A stretch of DNA of 64,000 nucleotides. Source: Ditylenchus dipsaci (taxonomy: Eukaryota; Nematoda; Chromadorea; Rhabditida; Anguinidae). Below the pieces are notes generated by a model. The model did not search any database, was not told the origin of the DNA, and saw nothing but the letters and a program-made list of their open reading frames with translations. Location of the stretch: contig SADC01000034.1 of NCBI GenBank assembly GCA_004194705.1, forward strand, positions 1 through 64,000, written 5' to 3'. The position numbers and the translations under genes are program-made. Shown piece after piece: positions 10,435 to 22,072 of this stretch. Numbering within the stretch: the first letter of the stretch is position 1; each line of letters begins with the position of its first letter.

Positions 10435-11205
10435 TTTTTATGACCTTTATATATAAACTAGACTTTTGTTAGAAGCATTTCACGTCTAGATAAAGTCTAT
10501 TTAGTTTGAATAAGTCTATTTAGACGTGCGTCTATTTTAGACGTGAGTCTATTTAGACGTAAAGTCTATTTAGACGTATGTCTATTTTAAACGTTAGTCT
10601 ATTTTTAGCTGTAATGTCTAACAGAATTTATTTGAATTTAGCTTTTTTATACCACTTTTTGTGTTTTCATTGTTTAAACAAGTCGAAATAATATTATGGC
10701 AGTCAGCACAGGCAAATAAATGCTTCTGCTTCACACTTTATTAGTCATGAACAGTGTAGTTCTGTTAAGCAGTTCTGTTAAGACATTTCGTCAAAAAAGT
10801 CTCACATGAGACTTTTTTTGACGAAACGCCCTAATGCCCTATTTGGTACCCAGCCCTGGTTTGGGGGTCTGCATGGGTAAAATTGCAGTTTCAGTACTAA
10901 TATTCAGGTTTCACAGGATTTGCAAACACTATTCACGACTAATAAAGTGTGAAGCAGAAGCATTTATTACTTGTGCTGACTGCCATAATATTATTTCGAC
11001 TTGTTCAAACAATAAGAACACAAAAAGTGGTATAAAAAAGCTAAATTCAAATAAATTTCTGTTAGACATTACAGCTAAAAATAGACTAACGTTTAAAATA
11101 GACATACGTCTAAATAGACTTATCAGAACTAAATAGACTTTATCTAGACGTGAAATGCGTCTAACAAAGTCTAGCTTATATATAAATAGACGAAAAGCTT
11201 ATCCC
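10435..11205. repeat. Fold-back with GTCTATTTAGAC tags
   Basis: Arms of about 350 bp (centre near 10812, itself a hairpin AAGTCTCACATGAGACTT). Tag arrays TCTATTTAGACGT occupy 10480-10605 and, inverted with fewer copies, 11085-11160. The unequal tag number shows that arrays expand or shrink independently of the arm. Confidence 0.85.
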
Positions 11206-11224
11206 TGCATGATGCAAATACAGA

Positions 11225-11455
11225 TAGGCTCAAATTGTTTTACCCCGTCAAATTACTGATTTACCTCGTCAAATGAATGTCTTACCCCGTCAAATTTAAA
11301 TAGTGAGCAAAATGCTCATTTACCTCGTTAAATCACTGATTCACCCGTGAAATTTCCAGCAAAATACTCATTCAGCCCGTCAAATATATATCATTTACCC
11401 CGTCAAATTATTCATTTACCTCGTCAAATAAATGATTTACCCAGTCAGGGGTAGG
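11225..11455. repeat. Tandem ACCYCGTCAAAT array
   Basis: About ten copies of a short unit around TTTACCYCGTCAAAT with 10-20 bp spacing. The same word builds the ends of the MULE-like element at 5.0-8.6 kb, so this may be a solo end of that family. Confidence 0.7.
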
Positions 11456-11524
11456 TTAAAAATGTATCTTATAAGTTTTTTCTGTCTTTGCCGAACAAGA
11501 GCTTCAGATTAATTCTTATTGTTT

Positions 11525-12200
11525 ACGTAATTTAAGCATTTTAAAAATTCTAAAAATATAGTTTTGTAGCACTGCTTTTGCTCTTTCGAATGACATATCG
11601 AACATTTATTTCACTCATCAAAATCACCACCATTAGCATCAATACATTTTTTGAGTCTTTTTGGAAAATTGTCAATGGCATTCTGGATCATCTTCTGTGG
11701 AATAGCATCCCATTCTTGCACGAGCGAAGCCTTTTTTTACGAGCGAGACTTTTTGAAGACGAGCAATGGACATTTATGCAAGATGGCGCACCCTCACACA
11801 GGTCCTACGAGACGCAGAACTGGATAGCCCAGAATTTTCCTGATTTTATCAAGGTTGACCCGGACTGGAGAAAGCCAATTGGAGAGTGGCCGCCTAGCTC
11901 GCCTGACTTGACAGTGATGGACTATTTTGTTAGGCCGTACCTCCAGTCATACGCCTGCTCAAAACCGCATAAGACAATAACAGCATTGAAGGCTTCGCTC
12001 GTGCAAGAATGGGATGCTATTCCACAGAAGATGATCCAGAATGCCATTGACAATTTTCCAAAAAGACTCAAAAATGTATTGATGCTAATGGTGGTCATTT
12101 TGATAAGTGAAAAAAATGTTCGATATGTCATTCAAAAGAGCAAAAGCAGGGCTACAAAACTATATTTTTAGAATTTTTAAAATGCTTAAATTACGTGCCT
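11525..12200 (+). mobile_element. Tc1/mariner-type element folded on its own 3' end
   Basis: Bases 11540-11735 are the reverse complement of 11992-12195, the 3' end of the transposase gene plus about 25 bp downstream. The inverted copy therefore replaces the upstream half of the element. See the transposase entry for the protein. Confidence 0.85.
11735..12171 (+). pseudogene. Tc1/mariner-type transposase, catalytic C-terminal half
   Basis: The open frame gives FEDEQWTFMQDGAPSH, NWIAQNFPDFI and WPPSSPDLTVMDYFV, then IPQKMIQNAIDNFPKRL. QDGAPSH holds the second catalytic Asp and SPDLTVMDY the third acidic residue, as in IS630/Tc1/mariner DDE/D enzymes with a rather long spacing. The helix-turn-helix DNA-binding part and the first catalytic Asp are missing, because upstream sequence is an inverted copy of the gene's own 3' end. 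Translation upstream of 11735 in the same frame is therefore not transposase. Not functional. Confidence 0.85.
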
Positions 12201-12644
12201 AAAGTGGAGTCTGAAGTTTGTTGCAGAACTTTTGGCGCACCCGTTACTTGTGAATGAGTGAATTTAAAAGCGAAAACTACATCGAGTCAAGTACTTTTTT
12301 AGCGGGTATTTTGTTGGTTTAAAAAATTGCTTTATGCAGTAATCATTGGCAGAAAATCAGCAACAAACGATACGAAGTGACGTCGTTTACGTTTCAGGAA
12401 CAAGAAAATAATTTGGCAGCATAGGTGAGATAAAAAGAAGGCATAACGATATTTCGCAGAAATTATCTTAATTTCGCAGCAAATTTTTGTCTAGCTGTTT
12501 TTCTTTTTGATTTTCTAACCTTTTTTTAAAAAAGTACAGGGTAAATCAAGAAATTCGAACACTTTTAGTAGGCCATAACTTAAAATAACCCAAAATAAAT
12601 TCAGGTGGAACACCTCCGAGAGAAACAGTGAGTAAACTATGAAT

Positions 12645-12895
12645 ATAGGATACCCTATTTCCTCTAATATAAGCCCCCGCCCTATCCAAAATCATGTTCT
12701 TGGCATTGTGTTTTCGACTTGTTTTTGGAAGACTGATCTTTAGCAAGTCACCACTCATTTTGTAGCTCATCTTACTGGCTACAAAATGAGCAGTGACTTG
12801 CCTGTTAGCAGTCTTAAAAAAATAGGCCAAAAACGCATTGCCACAAACACGATTTTAAATAAGGGGGAGTGCTTCTATTAGAGGAAATACGATAA
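12645..12895. repeat. Fold-back with CCTCTAATATAAGCCCCC tag
   Basis: Ends ACCCTATTTCCTCTAATA and TATTAGAGGAAATACGAT. Inner hairpin CATTTTGTAGCTCA .. CTGGCTACAAAATG (12756-12790). A further array of CTCTAATAYAAGCCCCC lies at 13030-13072. The inner hairpin is shared with 29165-29440. Confidence 0.75.
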
Positions 12896-13574
12896 GTGCT
12901 TTCGATGTTTAAACGCTGTTTTAACAATGTTATGTAAAAAATTAGAAGCGACCAGAAGATGGTGTAAAAAAATTATGACTCAAAATTTTTTACGCGCCTT
13001 CGGCGCGGCGAGTTTAGAATATAAAAGCCGCCCCCTCTAATACAAGCCCCCCTCTAACATAAGCCCCCGAGTTCTGTATCATCCTGAACTTTTTTATATT
13101 CTTCGTGTTGTCAAACAAAAGTTAACCTGAATAGATCTCTGGATTTGCCTCGTGGTTTTCCCATAAAAAGGATCTCCCAGCAATTGAATTTTTATCTTGA
13201 CTGGTCAGCTGAGTCCATTACCACCAAGTCTCTTGTGATCGTGCACAGCAGACGTTTGGATCAGAGCTACCCACAGATCTGTTACGTAGCGGATTCGCAT
13301 TCGAGCCTTGAAATTAAAATTTTTATCACGATTCCTCTTAGAGTATTGACAAATGTATAAATCAGTAGCCATTTGCATGCTTTCTTGAGAAGTATCGTAG
13401 CACCAGCTTGAGTTCTAGGCCAACCAAAAGTAAATTTCCTCCTCATTTTTGCAAGTCTTCTCTTCTTTCCAACAAGCAGCAGGTGCTCTTTCATCTGAAG
13501 TTGATAAGATTTCCGCCACAATCATGTATCTGCCTCTTTCGGACATTTTGAAAAGCCGTGACTGCTTTTACAAA

Positions 13575-15430
13575 GCACCAATTACCACGGACACGGACAT
13601 AATTTCGTCGGACCGAAATTTCGTATCGGCCGAAATTTCGTCGCGGCCATAATTTCGTCGCGACCATAATTTCGTCGGATCGAAATTTCGTCGTGGCCAA
13701 AATTTCGCCGTCCTAAAATTTCGTCGCGGCCATATATTTGTCGCATATGATATTCGCATCATTTCGTAAAAATTTTCGCTTATTTTTTACTATTTGAGTT
13801 TACTTTATCATATTTGCTAGTGATTTCTGTATATTCGCCTGTATCGTTACATCTCATTTGGGCAAATCTCATCTGGGAACCATCATTTGGGCACCGATCT
13901 CAAATATGCTTAATTTTCCAACTACGGTCAGATTTTATTTGTGAAGTAGTTTTCAGAGGATCAGTAGGACAGAGGGTGGATAAGAAAACCACCAAGTCAC
14001 TATCTTGAATATGCCCACTTCTAGCAAAAAAATGGTAGTGTGCTAAGTCACCCCGCAGGTGTCGAGACTTCGATCCCGCGTAAGGTTTTTGCTTTTTCCC
14101 GCTGGCAGTTAGGGAGAAATCCAGTGGAAATTCGGGGTCTACCACTAAATTACTAATAATATAATAATATAGAGAGTGGTGACAGTACCACCCAGGTAAC
14201 CCCCCCCCTGTAATAATAAATTTGCGGAAATGCAAACTTTCAGTCTGAAGCAACCAAACCAAGTGGTCGTGCACTTGGAGCAAAATTTTTTTTACTTTTT
14301 CGTGTTCCAAAACCTATTTTCTGGACGAACTCGGGATGCTGAAGATGGTTTGATAGCGGTAAAATGTCAAAAAACACCTTATTTTATAATTATGAAACCA
14401 TCTTTAGCATGCCCCAATTAGTCCAGTAAACAGGTTTTGGAACATGAAAATGGTAAAAGTTTTCGATCCACGTGGACGACCACTTAGTTTAGTTTGTGCA
14501 TGGATTATCCAGTAGAACTGAAGTTAGATCATGAAAAATTTTAAATTTTATAAGTTTTTTACAAGACAAAAATATTACTACCCGGGTCCCACTACATTAC
14601 CTGAGTCCCCCAAGCTGGATGCGACTACCTGGGTACAACCAAACCAAGTGGATGTCCAATTGGATCAAAAAAAATTCACGTTTTTCACGTCCCAAAACCT
14701 GTTTCCTGGACTGATTCGGACAACTCGGACACGCTGAAGATGGTTTGATAGTAGTGAAATAAGCTTTGTATGGTATTTTTCGAGTATTGGATACAATTGA
14801 TTTTACGAAAACTCGATTTTACCAAAACTCAAAAAATAATCGAGAAAACGGCAATTCACCACTATCAAACCATCTTCAGCATGCCGAATCAATCCAGAAA
14901 GCAGGTATTGGAACCCAAAAAAGTAAAAAAATTTTGTTCCAGGTGGACGACCACTTAGACTACCACCACTCTCAAAACCGAGGTTGATAGTTCGAATCCC
15001 TGTGGGTGCAAAGCCTATTTTACACCTTTTGCACCTGCAATACCAAGGCTATTTGGCCGCTTCGTGGCCAAATACCATCACACTCCACATTGCAATGGAT
15101 TGGGGTGAAAAAAATCAAGGAAACCGAAAGGGTAGGCTCAGAGAAAAATACTCTATGGAGTGGGTGGTGCACTTGGGCCTTTACGTTTGGATACTATCCA
15201 AGTAGGTTAATGTGGATTCAATGTGGATTAATTCACCTGTGGATGAATTCGCTGTGGATGAATTTATTGTGGATGAATTAACCGCTTCCAAGTAGTTCGC
15301 AACACTGAATTGAATCAATGAGCGAAACTTAACAAAATGACGCGAATATCATACGCGACGAAATTATGGCCGCGACGAAATTATGGTCGCGACGAAATTT
15401 CGGTCCGTCGAAATTATGTCACGTACCCCG
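13575..15430. repeat. Fold-back with ATTTCGTCG tags
   Basis: Left array 13598-13740 of AATTTCGTCGCGGCC-type units. Right array 15345-15420 of the complement (GGCCGCGACGAAATTA). Matching ends GGACATAATTTCG / CGAAATTATGTCACG. The inside holds two copies of the CCAAGTGGTCGTCC family (14230-14500, 14625-14970), a tRNA-like B box (14988 AGTTCGAATCCC) and a GTGGATGAATT tandem (15210-15285). No gene recognised. Confidence 0.7.
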
Positions 15431-15944
15431 ATAACAATGAGTATAATATGCATAAAATATACCCCATACAAGTTAGATATTCAAAATACTCATAAAGCTA
15501 GACAAATTGAAAAGTGGGCTAAAACCATGATATTGGTATCATTGTTTTTCGGCAATGTTGGGTACCTCGTTCTCGCAATTTTACAAAGGACTTAGAAAAA
15601 CCGGCAGCACTTTGTTACATAACTTCGGGGTGCTGTACACGAATCTGCAAAAAAAAACTCTCAACGAGGTCTTCGAAAAAAGACACTACTTGAGGTTCCG
15701 TGTTTAGATTAGACACAGGTGATAAATATCAGATTTTGAACTTTAAAGGGGCATGCCCGTGCGTTTCAAAAAGTTAAGGCGGGGACCAGCAATTTTTTTG
15801 AATCGTTCCATTTTTCAATCGTTTTGCGTCAAATCTGATATTGATGACCTTACGGTACTTTTAAAAATCATGCAGAAAACTTAAAAAATCTACACAAGAA
15901 CAAATGTAAAAGTTTGCCGAGAAAAAAGATATGCTGGTCCAATA

Positions 15945-16390
15945 TTTAATTTTGGCCATAGATTATTTTGGCCATAGAATACTGAAAAATGGCCATAGAT
16001 TTCTGAAAATTGGCCATGGATTTCTGAATTTTAGTCATACTCGCTCGAAATCATGTTTCAACCTCTTTTAAGATGCTCTTGGACCTGAAACATCCTGAAA
16101 AGATGTTTTAAGGGTGTCGATGACAATTTTCGAGAATTTTTTTTTGACCGAAATTTGACTTTTTGCCCTGAGCAATGGTCGGAAAAATTACAGAAATTTT
16201 TTTTCTCCGAAAAGTGTCATCGACACCCTTAAAACATCTTTTCAGGATGTTTCAGGTCCAAGAGCATCTTAAAAGTGGTTGAAACATGATTTCGATCGAG
16301 TATGGCTAGAATTCAGAAATCTATGGCCAACACAGATCTATGGCCAAAATTCAGTATTCTGTGGCCAAAATTAAATATCACCCAAATATA
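15945..16390. repeat. Fold-back with TGGCCATAGAT tags
   Basis: Arms pair around 16165: ATGATTTCGA, TTGGACCTGAAACATCC, AAGGGTGTCGATGAC and their complements. TGGCCATAGA is repeated four times at the left end and three times at the right. Confidence 0.8.
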
Positions 16391-16487
16391 AAACCGTTTA
16401 CTAGTCGAGCCCAACGTTGCTCGACATTGCCAGATCTGCCGACTTATCCTACTTTCACTGCACCATAACTACTTACATAGGTCTGTG

Positions 16488-18293
16488 TTAAAAATGGACG
16501 GTACTTTTTTCTGCCGCTAATTACTTCTTTCTGCCCGCTAAATCTTTTTTTCTGCCCGCAAATTTGAAATGCCGCTAATTACTCTTTTTTGCCCGCTAAA
16601 TACTTTTTTCTGCCCGCAAATTACTTTTTTCTGCCCGCAAATTTTCGAAAAAATGCCCGCAAATTTTTTTTTAACGGGTATAAGGCTAATTCCCTGTCCC
16701 CTACTCAATTTTTCTCATTCTTTTGTGGTTTTCATGTGTTTTGAGCATCTTGTTGTGGGCTGGGCCCAGAAAATTTATCATTGCTTGGATATTTCGGTGA
16801 GCCTTCTTTAACTGTTATTAGGCTGAATTTCTTGTTGTTTCTTAGCCGATATTTGACTTCTAGTGATTGAAAATTCAGGTTAATGTCACGTACTTAAGTG
16901 AGGGAATCTCAGCAGCCTTGTCCAACAGTTGTGGAGTGCCCGTATTGGTCTGCTTAGAATCTGTTTAATGGCTTTAGGCTTTATTTCCAGAATATTTAAT
17001 TCGGATTTTAGGTTCTCTGATCAGGTAATTTTTTCTTTATGACATGATTCGCCTTTCAACTGCATACAGCGTGACAGGGTCGTCAATGCACGTGGCGTCA
17101 ATTGAAAGTATTTAGTCCACTTGGAAAATATAAACTTTGTCACGCTGTATGTGGTGCAACTGCCACTCTCTATGTGCCTTCGTGCTCCACCCACAAGACA
17201 GCATGGCTAGGCCTGTGTAACATAGTTGTCGGAGCACGTTAACTCGAAATATCTAGCAATTCGTAAAAATGATTTGATTCAAACTTTCACTTTTTTGTGC
17301 TAAATTTTTAATAGACGTTGCAACAAACAATACGACGTTAGAAACTAGATGAGGAGGGCTACATGATGGTGTTATTACCCTGGAAAATTGCTACTATACT
17401 TGCTGCTGTGACTAAAAGAAAAAAACAAGTCACTTTTCAGCCGACAACAAGGCACTTTTCATCCAGAACAAGGCACATATAATTCTCGAACTCAAATACC
17501 AGAAAAGCCTAACTCTCGCTAGGCAGCCTCTTGAAGTTAACGTGCTCCGACAACTATGTTACACAGGCCTAGCCATGCTGTCTTGTGGGTGGAGCACGAA
17601 GGCACATAGAGAGTGGCAGTTGCACCACATACAGCGTGACAAAGTTTATATTTTCCAAGTGGACTAAAATACTTTCAATTGACGCCACGTGCATTGACGA
17701 CCCTGTCACGCTGTATGCAGTTGAAAGGCGAATCATGTCATAAAGAAAAAATTACCTGATCAGAGAACCTAAAATCCCGAATTAAATATTCTGGAAATAA
17801 AGCCTAAAGCCATTAAACAGATTCTAAGCAGACCAATACGGGCACTCCACAACTGTTGGACAAGGCTGCTGAGATTCCCTCACTTAAGTACGTGACATTA
17901 ACCTGAATTTTCAATCACTAGAAGTCAAATATCGGCTAAGAAACAACAAGAAATTCAGCCTAATAACAGTTAAAGAAGGCTCACCGAAATATCCAAGCAA
18001 TGATAAATTTTCTGGGCCCAGCCCACAACAAGATGCTCAAAACACATGAAAACCACAAAAGAATGAGAAAAATTGAGTAGGGGACAGGGAATTAGCCTTA
18101 TACCCGTTAAAAAAAATTTGCGGGCATTTTTTCGAAAATTTGCGGGCAGAAAAAAGTAATTTGCGGGCAGAAAAAGTATTTAGCGGGCAAAAAAGAGTAA
18201 TTAGCGGCATTTCAAATTTGCGGGCAGAAAAAAAGATTTAGCGGGCAGAAAGAAGTAATTAGCGGGCAGAAAAAAGTACCGTCCGTTAAAAAT
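16488..18293. mobile_element. Near-identical 1.8-kb palindrome with 8-bp target duplication
   Basis: Arms 16496-17245 and 17533-18285 are reverse complements. By eye they differ only in the length of single-base runs. The spacer is 287 bp. The tag TTCTGCCCGCTAAAT is arrayed at both ends (16510-16670; 18110-18270). Flanking TTAAAAAT is found at 16488-16495 and 18286-18293, an 8-bp duplication as expected of hAT or Mutator elements. No transposase. Arm identity implies recent formation or ongoing conversion between arms. Confidence 0.9.
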
Positions 18294-18294
18294 T

Positions 18295-19020
18295 CACTCA
18301 TAAACAGGAATGAGCTTTTGCAACTATTTGCGGGGAATAGTTACAAATTTTTGCATTTGAAAAATAGTTACAGCATGTAACTATTTTGACCTTTGTAACT
18401 GTTATTGTAACTATTTCTCGCCACGAAAGTAATAATTTAAAAAAATAGTTACAGCATGTAACTATTTTTGTCTTCGCTGTAGTTTCTTGGCACGAAATCA
18501 GCAATTGAATTTTTTTTAATTAAATTTGGTCAATTTTGTAAAAATTTCAGGGTAGGCAAAACCAGATGGCTTACCACTTTTAGGACCCACTCCAGAATGG
18601 CCAAAAGCCAAAAATAATTGTTTTTGGGGTTTACTAAGGGGGGGGCTAAACTTGTTGCGAAAAATCGACTGAGCGGATCAGAATTCCGGTCAGATGGGCT
18701 TAATCGCTCAGAATTGCACGTTATTCCACTTTAAATCACCCTTAACTAAGTTTCTGAGCGATTAAGCCCATCTAACTGGAATTCTGATCCGCTCAGTCAA
18801 TTTTTCGCAACAAGTTTACCCCTTTAAAAAACCTTCAAAAAACAATTATTTTTGGCTTTTGGCCATTTTGGATTGGGTCCTAAGCCATCTGGTTTTTGCC
18901 TCCCCTGAAATTTCTAGAAAATTGACATTAATTTTTTTTTAAATTGCTGATTTCGTGCCGAGAAACTACAGCAAAGACAAAAATATTTACACACTGCAAC
19001 TATTTTTATTCATAAATGGA
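18295..19020. repeat. Fold-back with GTAACTATTTTT tags
   Basis: Ends ACTCATAAACAGGAATG / TATTTTTATTCATAAATGG. Tag copies AATAGTTACAGCATGTAACT in the left arm. Arms pair to a centre near 18735 (GGATCAGAATTCCGG, GCTTAATCGCTCAGAA). The core matches 8230-8545. The 68-residue minus open frame is a palindrome artefact. Confidence 0.8.
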
Positions 19021-19726
19021 AATTTTCAATGCACACAAGAAAATTAATTTAACAACATTATGGACAATTTAGGGTGGTCCCGCGCGAATTCGAATCCCGG
19101 AAATTGCTGTGCTTATCAAGTTTCATAGTCCTTTAACAGGGTGTTTCCAAAAAATTTATACACTTTAAAAGGCCATAACTTTTTGCTATAAAGCATATCG
19201 GAAATTCTGTGAATTCAAATCGACTTCATTTTTCATGACAATTTTTTTTTAGTATATAATGTGAAGAACACAACTTTCGCTTGTTCCCCTGTGGATTGGG
19301 TCCTAGTCTGTGGCCTCTGGATGGAAAGACCCCATCCACAGAGGGAATCAAACAAAAGTCGTGTTCTTCACATTACATACCTAGCAAATTGTCAATAAAA
19401 ATTAATGATCTGCATTCCCAGACGGTACGTGACAAAAGGCTACAACTCGAAAAAAGGGGACAAAAGGCTACAACTCGAAAAAAGGGGACAAAAGGCTACA
19501 ACTCGAAAAAAGGGGACAAAAGGCTACAACTCAGTAAAATTGGGAAGAAGCGCCGCAAATTTAAAAAATGAACCGTAAAGTTTCACCAAACAACCTATAT
19601 CAGCCTGGAATCGCCTCACGAGTTCAAAAAAACATTACTTCTGAGTTCTGATCAATAAAAAATTGAGTTTGGGAATACCTAATAATAACCTTTTTGTTTA
19701 AAAGAAAGTTGTTGAACATAGTTTTG

Positions 19727-19990
19727 TTAGCTGGGGCCTACCGCATAACTCTGAAACTCTGGTATGCATACATTTTTATGCATCCAGAGTAACTTTCGAG
19801 TGATTTATGTCTCAGATATGTGGGTGTGCGCATCTACACTCCAAGCCCCCTGCGCCTCCGAAGAGGGCGCAGGGGGCTTGAGAGTTAGAGATGCGCGCAC
19901 TCACTTACCTTAGACATAATTCCGAGCAAGACTAATGATCAAAAATGCATTCAGAGGGTTTGTTTTTGCCAAGTCTCATGTTGAAAAACA
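19727..19990. repeat. GGGGGCGCAGGGG palindrome family, copy 4
   Basis: Same start (GGGGCCTACCGCATAA), GGTATGCAT words and central hairpin (CCCCCTGCGCC .. GGCGCAGGGGG) as the copies at 5858 and 53305. Confidence 0.8.
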
Positions 19991-20186
19991 TGGTTAAACA
20001 GCTAAAAAGTCGAAATTTTCGCTTTTTTCATAATTTTACTGAGTTGTAGCCTTTTGTCCCTTTCTTTCGAGTTGTAGCCTTTTCCCCTTTTTTCGAGTTG
20101 TAGCCTTTTGGCCTGTTAAAGCCTTTCGGCCGTTGTAGCCTTTCGCCCGTGTCCGATTCCCAGAATATCCGATTTGCGTGAGACAG

Positions 20187-20277
20187 TCTAACCTCGTTAT
20201 AGTGCTACCTCACAATAAAGAACAATTTTTTTTCGGTCCCTTGGGTCGCACTATAGCGAGGTTTGACCATAGTAAAA
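20187..20277. repeat. pogo-like MITE, tag CTCGTTATAGTG
   Basis: AGTCTAACCTCGTTATAGTG at the left and CACTATAGCGAGGTTTGACC at the right, with GGTCCCTTGGG inside. This is the family layout seen at 2708, 28567, 33773 and elsewhere. Confidence 0.7.
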
Positions 20278-20425
20278 AGTTATGACCTTTCAAAGTGTAT
20301 AAAATTTCTTGAAACACCCTGTACTTCGAAAATACCATTTCCGACGCTTTTAGTTTCAGTGAGATGCTAGAGTTAAATCAAGCTAGGTTCTTCGCCGTTA
20401 AGATAATCAGAAAAAATTACATACA

Positions 20426-21831
20426 CCGAAAACGGTACATGACAATATTTCGCCGACATTATTTCGCCGACATTATTTCGCCGACAGTTATTTCGCGCGA
20501 CAAAATTTCGCCGCCATTATTTATTTTTACTAATTTCATTGATCACATGCCAGACATTTTTCAAGTGAATCCAACACAAAGTTTTACTGACTATAGTCAT
20601 ATAACAACAAATCAGAGGAGCAAATAACAACAAATAAGAGAAGCAAAGGCCACACTGTATTATATTATATTAACTATATTATATGTCCTGACTCAAAATC
20701 GCGATTTAACCACTTAAAATGATGTTTTACGTCCTAAAACATACAGAAAACATGTTTTTAGGTGGGGGCGACACTTTTTTAAGAAAAAATTATTTGACCA
20801 AAAATGACAAAAAATCGAAAAAGAGCTAAAAGTTTTAAGCCTACGCCTAAGCCTAAAGCCTAAGCCTCAAAAATTTTTCTTAAAAAAAGTGTCGCCCCCC
20901 ACCTAAAAACACGTTTTCTGTATGTTTTAGGACGTAAAACATCTTTTTAAGTGGTTAAATCGCGATTTTGAGTTAGGACATATAATACAGTTTAGCCGAA
21001 GCAAATATTCATCAGAGAATTTTGGCTCGCAGGCTTTAATGTACCATATTTATTGTAATAGAACACCAGGGTGCTCTATTTTTCAACTTCCAAAAATTTT
21101 TTTGACTTTGTGTTAAAAATGCAATAAAACATGGTTTACCACCCTAGTTTTGGCTCTATTCTGTGCTCTATTAGAGACTGGTGCTCTATTAGAATAAATA
21201 CGGTGAGTACCTTGAGCCATTCTGAAGTTGGAAGCGATCGCACCAAGATATTCGAAAGGAACGATGTTCTCCCAATTGTTCACTCCTTGTGTCACCAGTC
21301 GTTTTATTCGTTCGTCAGCAAGGAGGTACTTTCTTCTCTTCTTTGGAGGATTACTAACAAGGGCCATTTCGTTCTAGACACCGATAATTCCTCTTTGGAC
21401 CAGCTAAAAACATTTCATAGACCCTAAACTTTCTCTTTATTTATTTTCAAACAATCAATGTGTTAAGATTTCTGATTGGAATACATGCCAATGCCACGAT
21501 TTTTCGGCACTAAAATCTTCCAAATTGGAAAATATAGCTGAAGTAAAGGTACCTCATGAGAAAACTGCGCATCTGAGTCATAGCGCTCGGATAATTACTC
21601 TTTTTGCAGATGGTTGTAAAGATTCGCGCCGTAAAATCAGCCAAAAAAAAGGCGCGAATTAGAAAAAAACGACACTTAGAATATCGGCGAAATAATGGTT
21701 CGCGAAATAATGTCGCGCGAAATAATGTCTGCAAAATTTTGTCGCGGCGAAATATTGTCGGCGAAATATTGTCGGCGAAATAATGTCGGCGAAATAATTG
21801 TCGGCGAAATATTGTCCGGTACCGCCGAAAA
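20426..21831. mobile_element. Fold-back with TTTCGCCGACATTA tags
   Basis: Ends CGGTACATGACAATATTTCG and CGAAATATTGTCCGGTACCG, flanked by CCGAAAA at 20426-20432 and 21825-21831. Tag arrays 20448-20515 and 21680-21810 face each other. Inside is a palindrome 20680-20988 (GTTTTACGTCCTAAAACAT arms) and a CTCTATTAGAGCACC array (21120-21205). Confidence 0.75.
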
Positions 21832-22072
21832 TAAACGGATAGGACTGATAACTGTTGTCAATATTATTATAAAATGCATCTGCTGCGCTTCATGATGTAG
21901 TTAATTACTGAATCGGTTATTACATCTCTCCCAAAGAAAACACGATTTGAAAATACGACATCAAGAGAACATTTCAATGGCAATAACGAAACCAACTCGA
22001 ATTAACAGCTTCAATATTCTTTAATTTACAAATAAATCACACGTTTAATACAAATGGAATGCTAACGATAAC

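Larger units (their letters stand above)
19135..20320. repeat. Fold-back with CAGGGTGTTTCC ends and 28-bp tag array
   Basis: CAGGGTGTTTCCAAAAAA at 19138 pairs with TTCTTGAAACACCCTG at 20308, and AGGCCATAACTTTTTGC with AAAAAGTTATGACCTTT. Inside: a 28-bp tandem (19441-19530, unit TACAACTCGAAAAAAGGGG plus CAAAAGGC) mirrored at 20045-20135, a copy of the GGGGGCGCAGGGG palindrome (19727-19990), and a pogo-like MITE (20187-20277). Confidence 0.8.

Noticed and set aside
19281..19571. Repetitive Lys-rich protein
   Set aside because: It comes from the 28-bp tandem array (period not a multiple of 3) inside a fold-back element.
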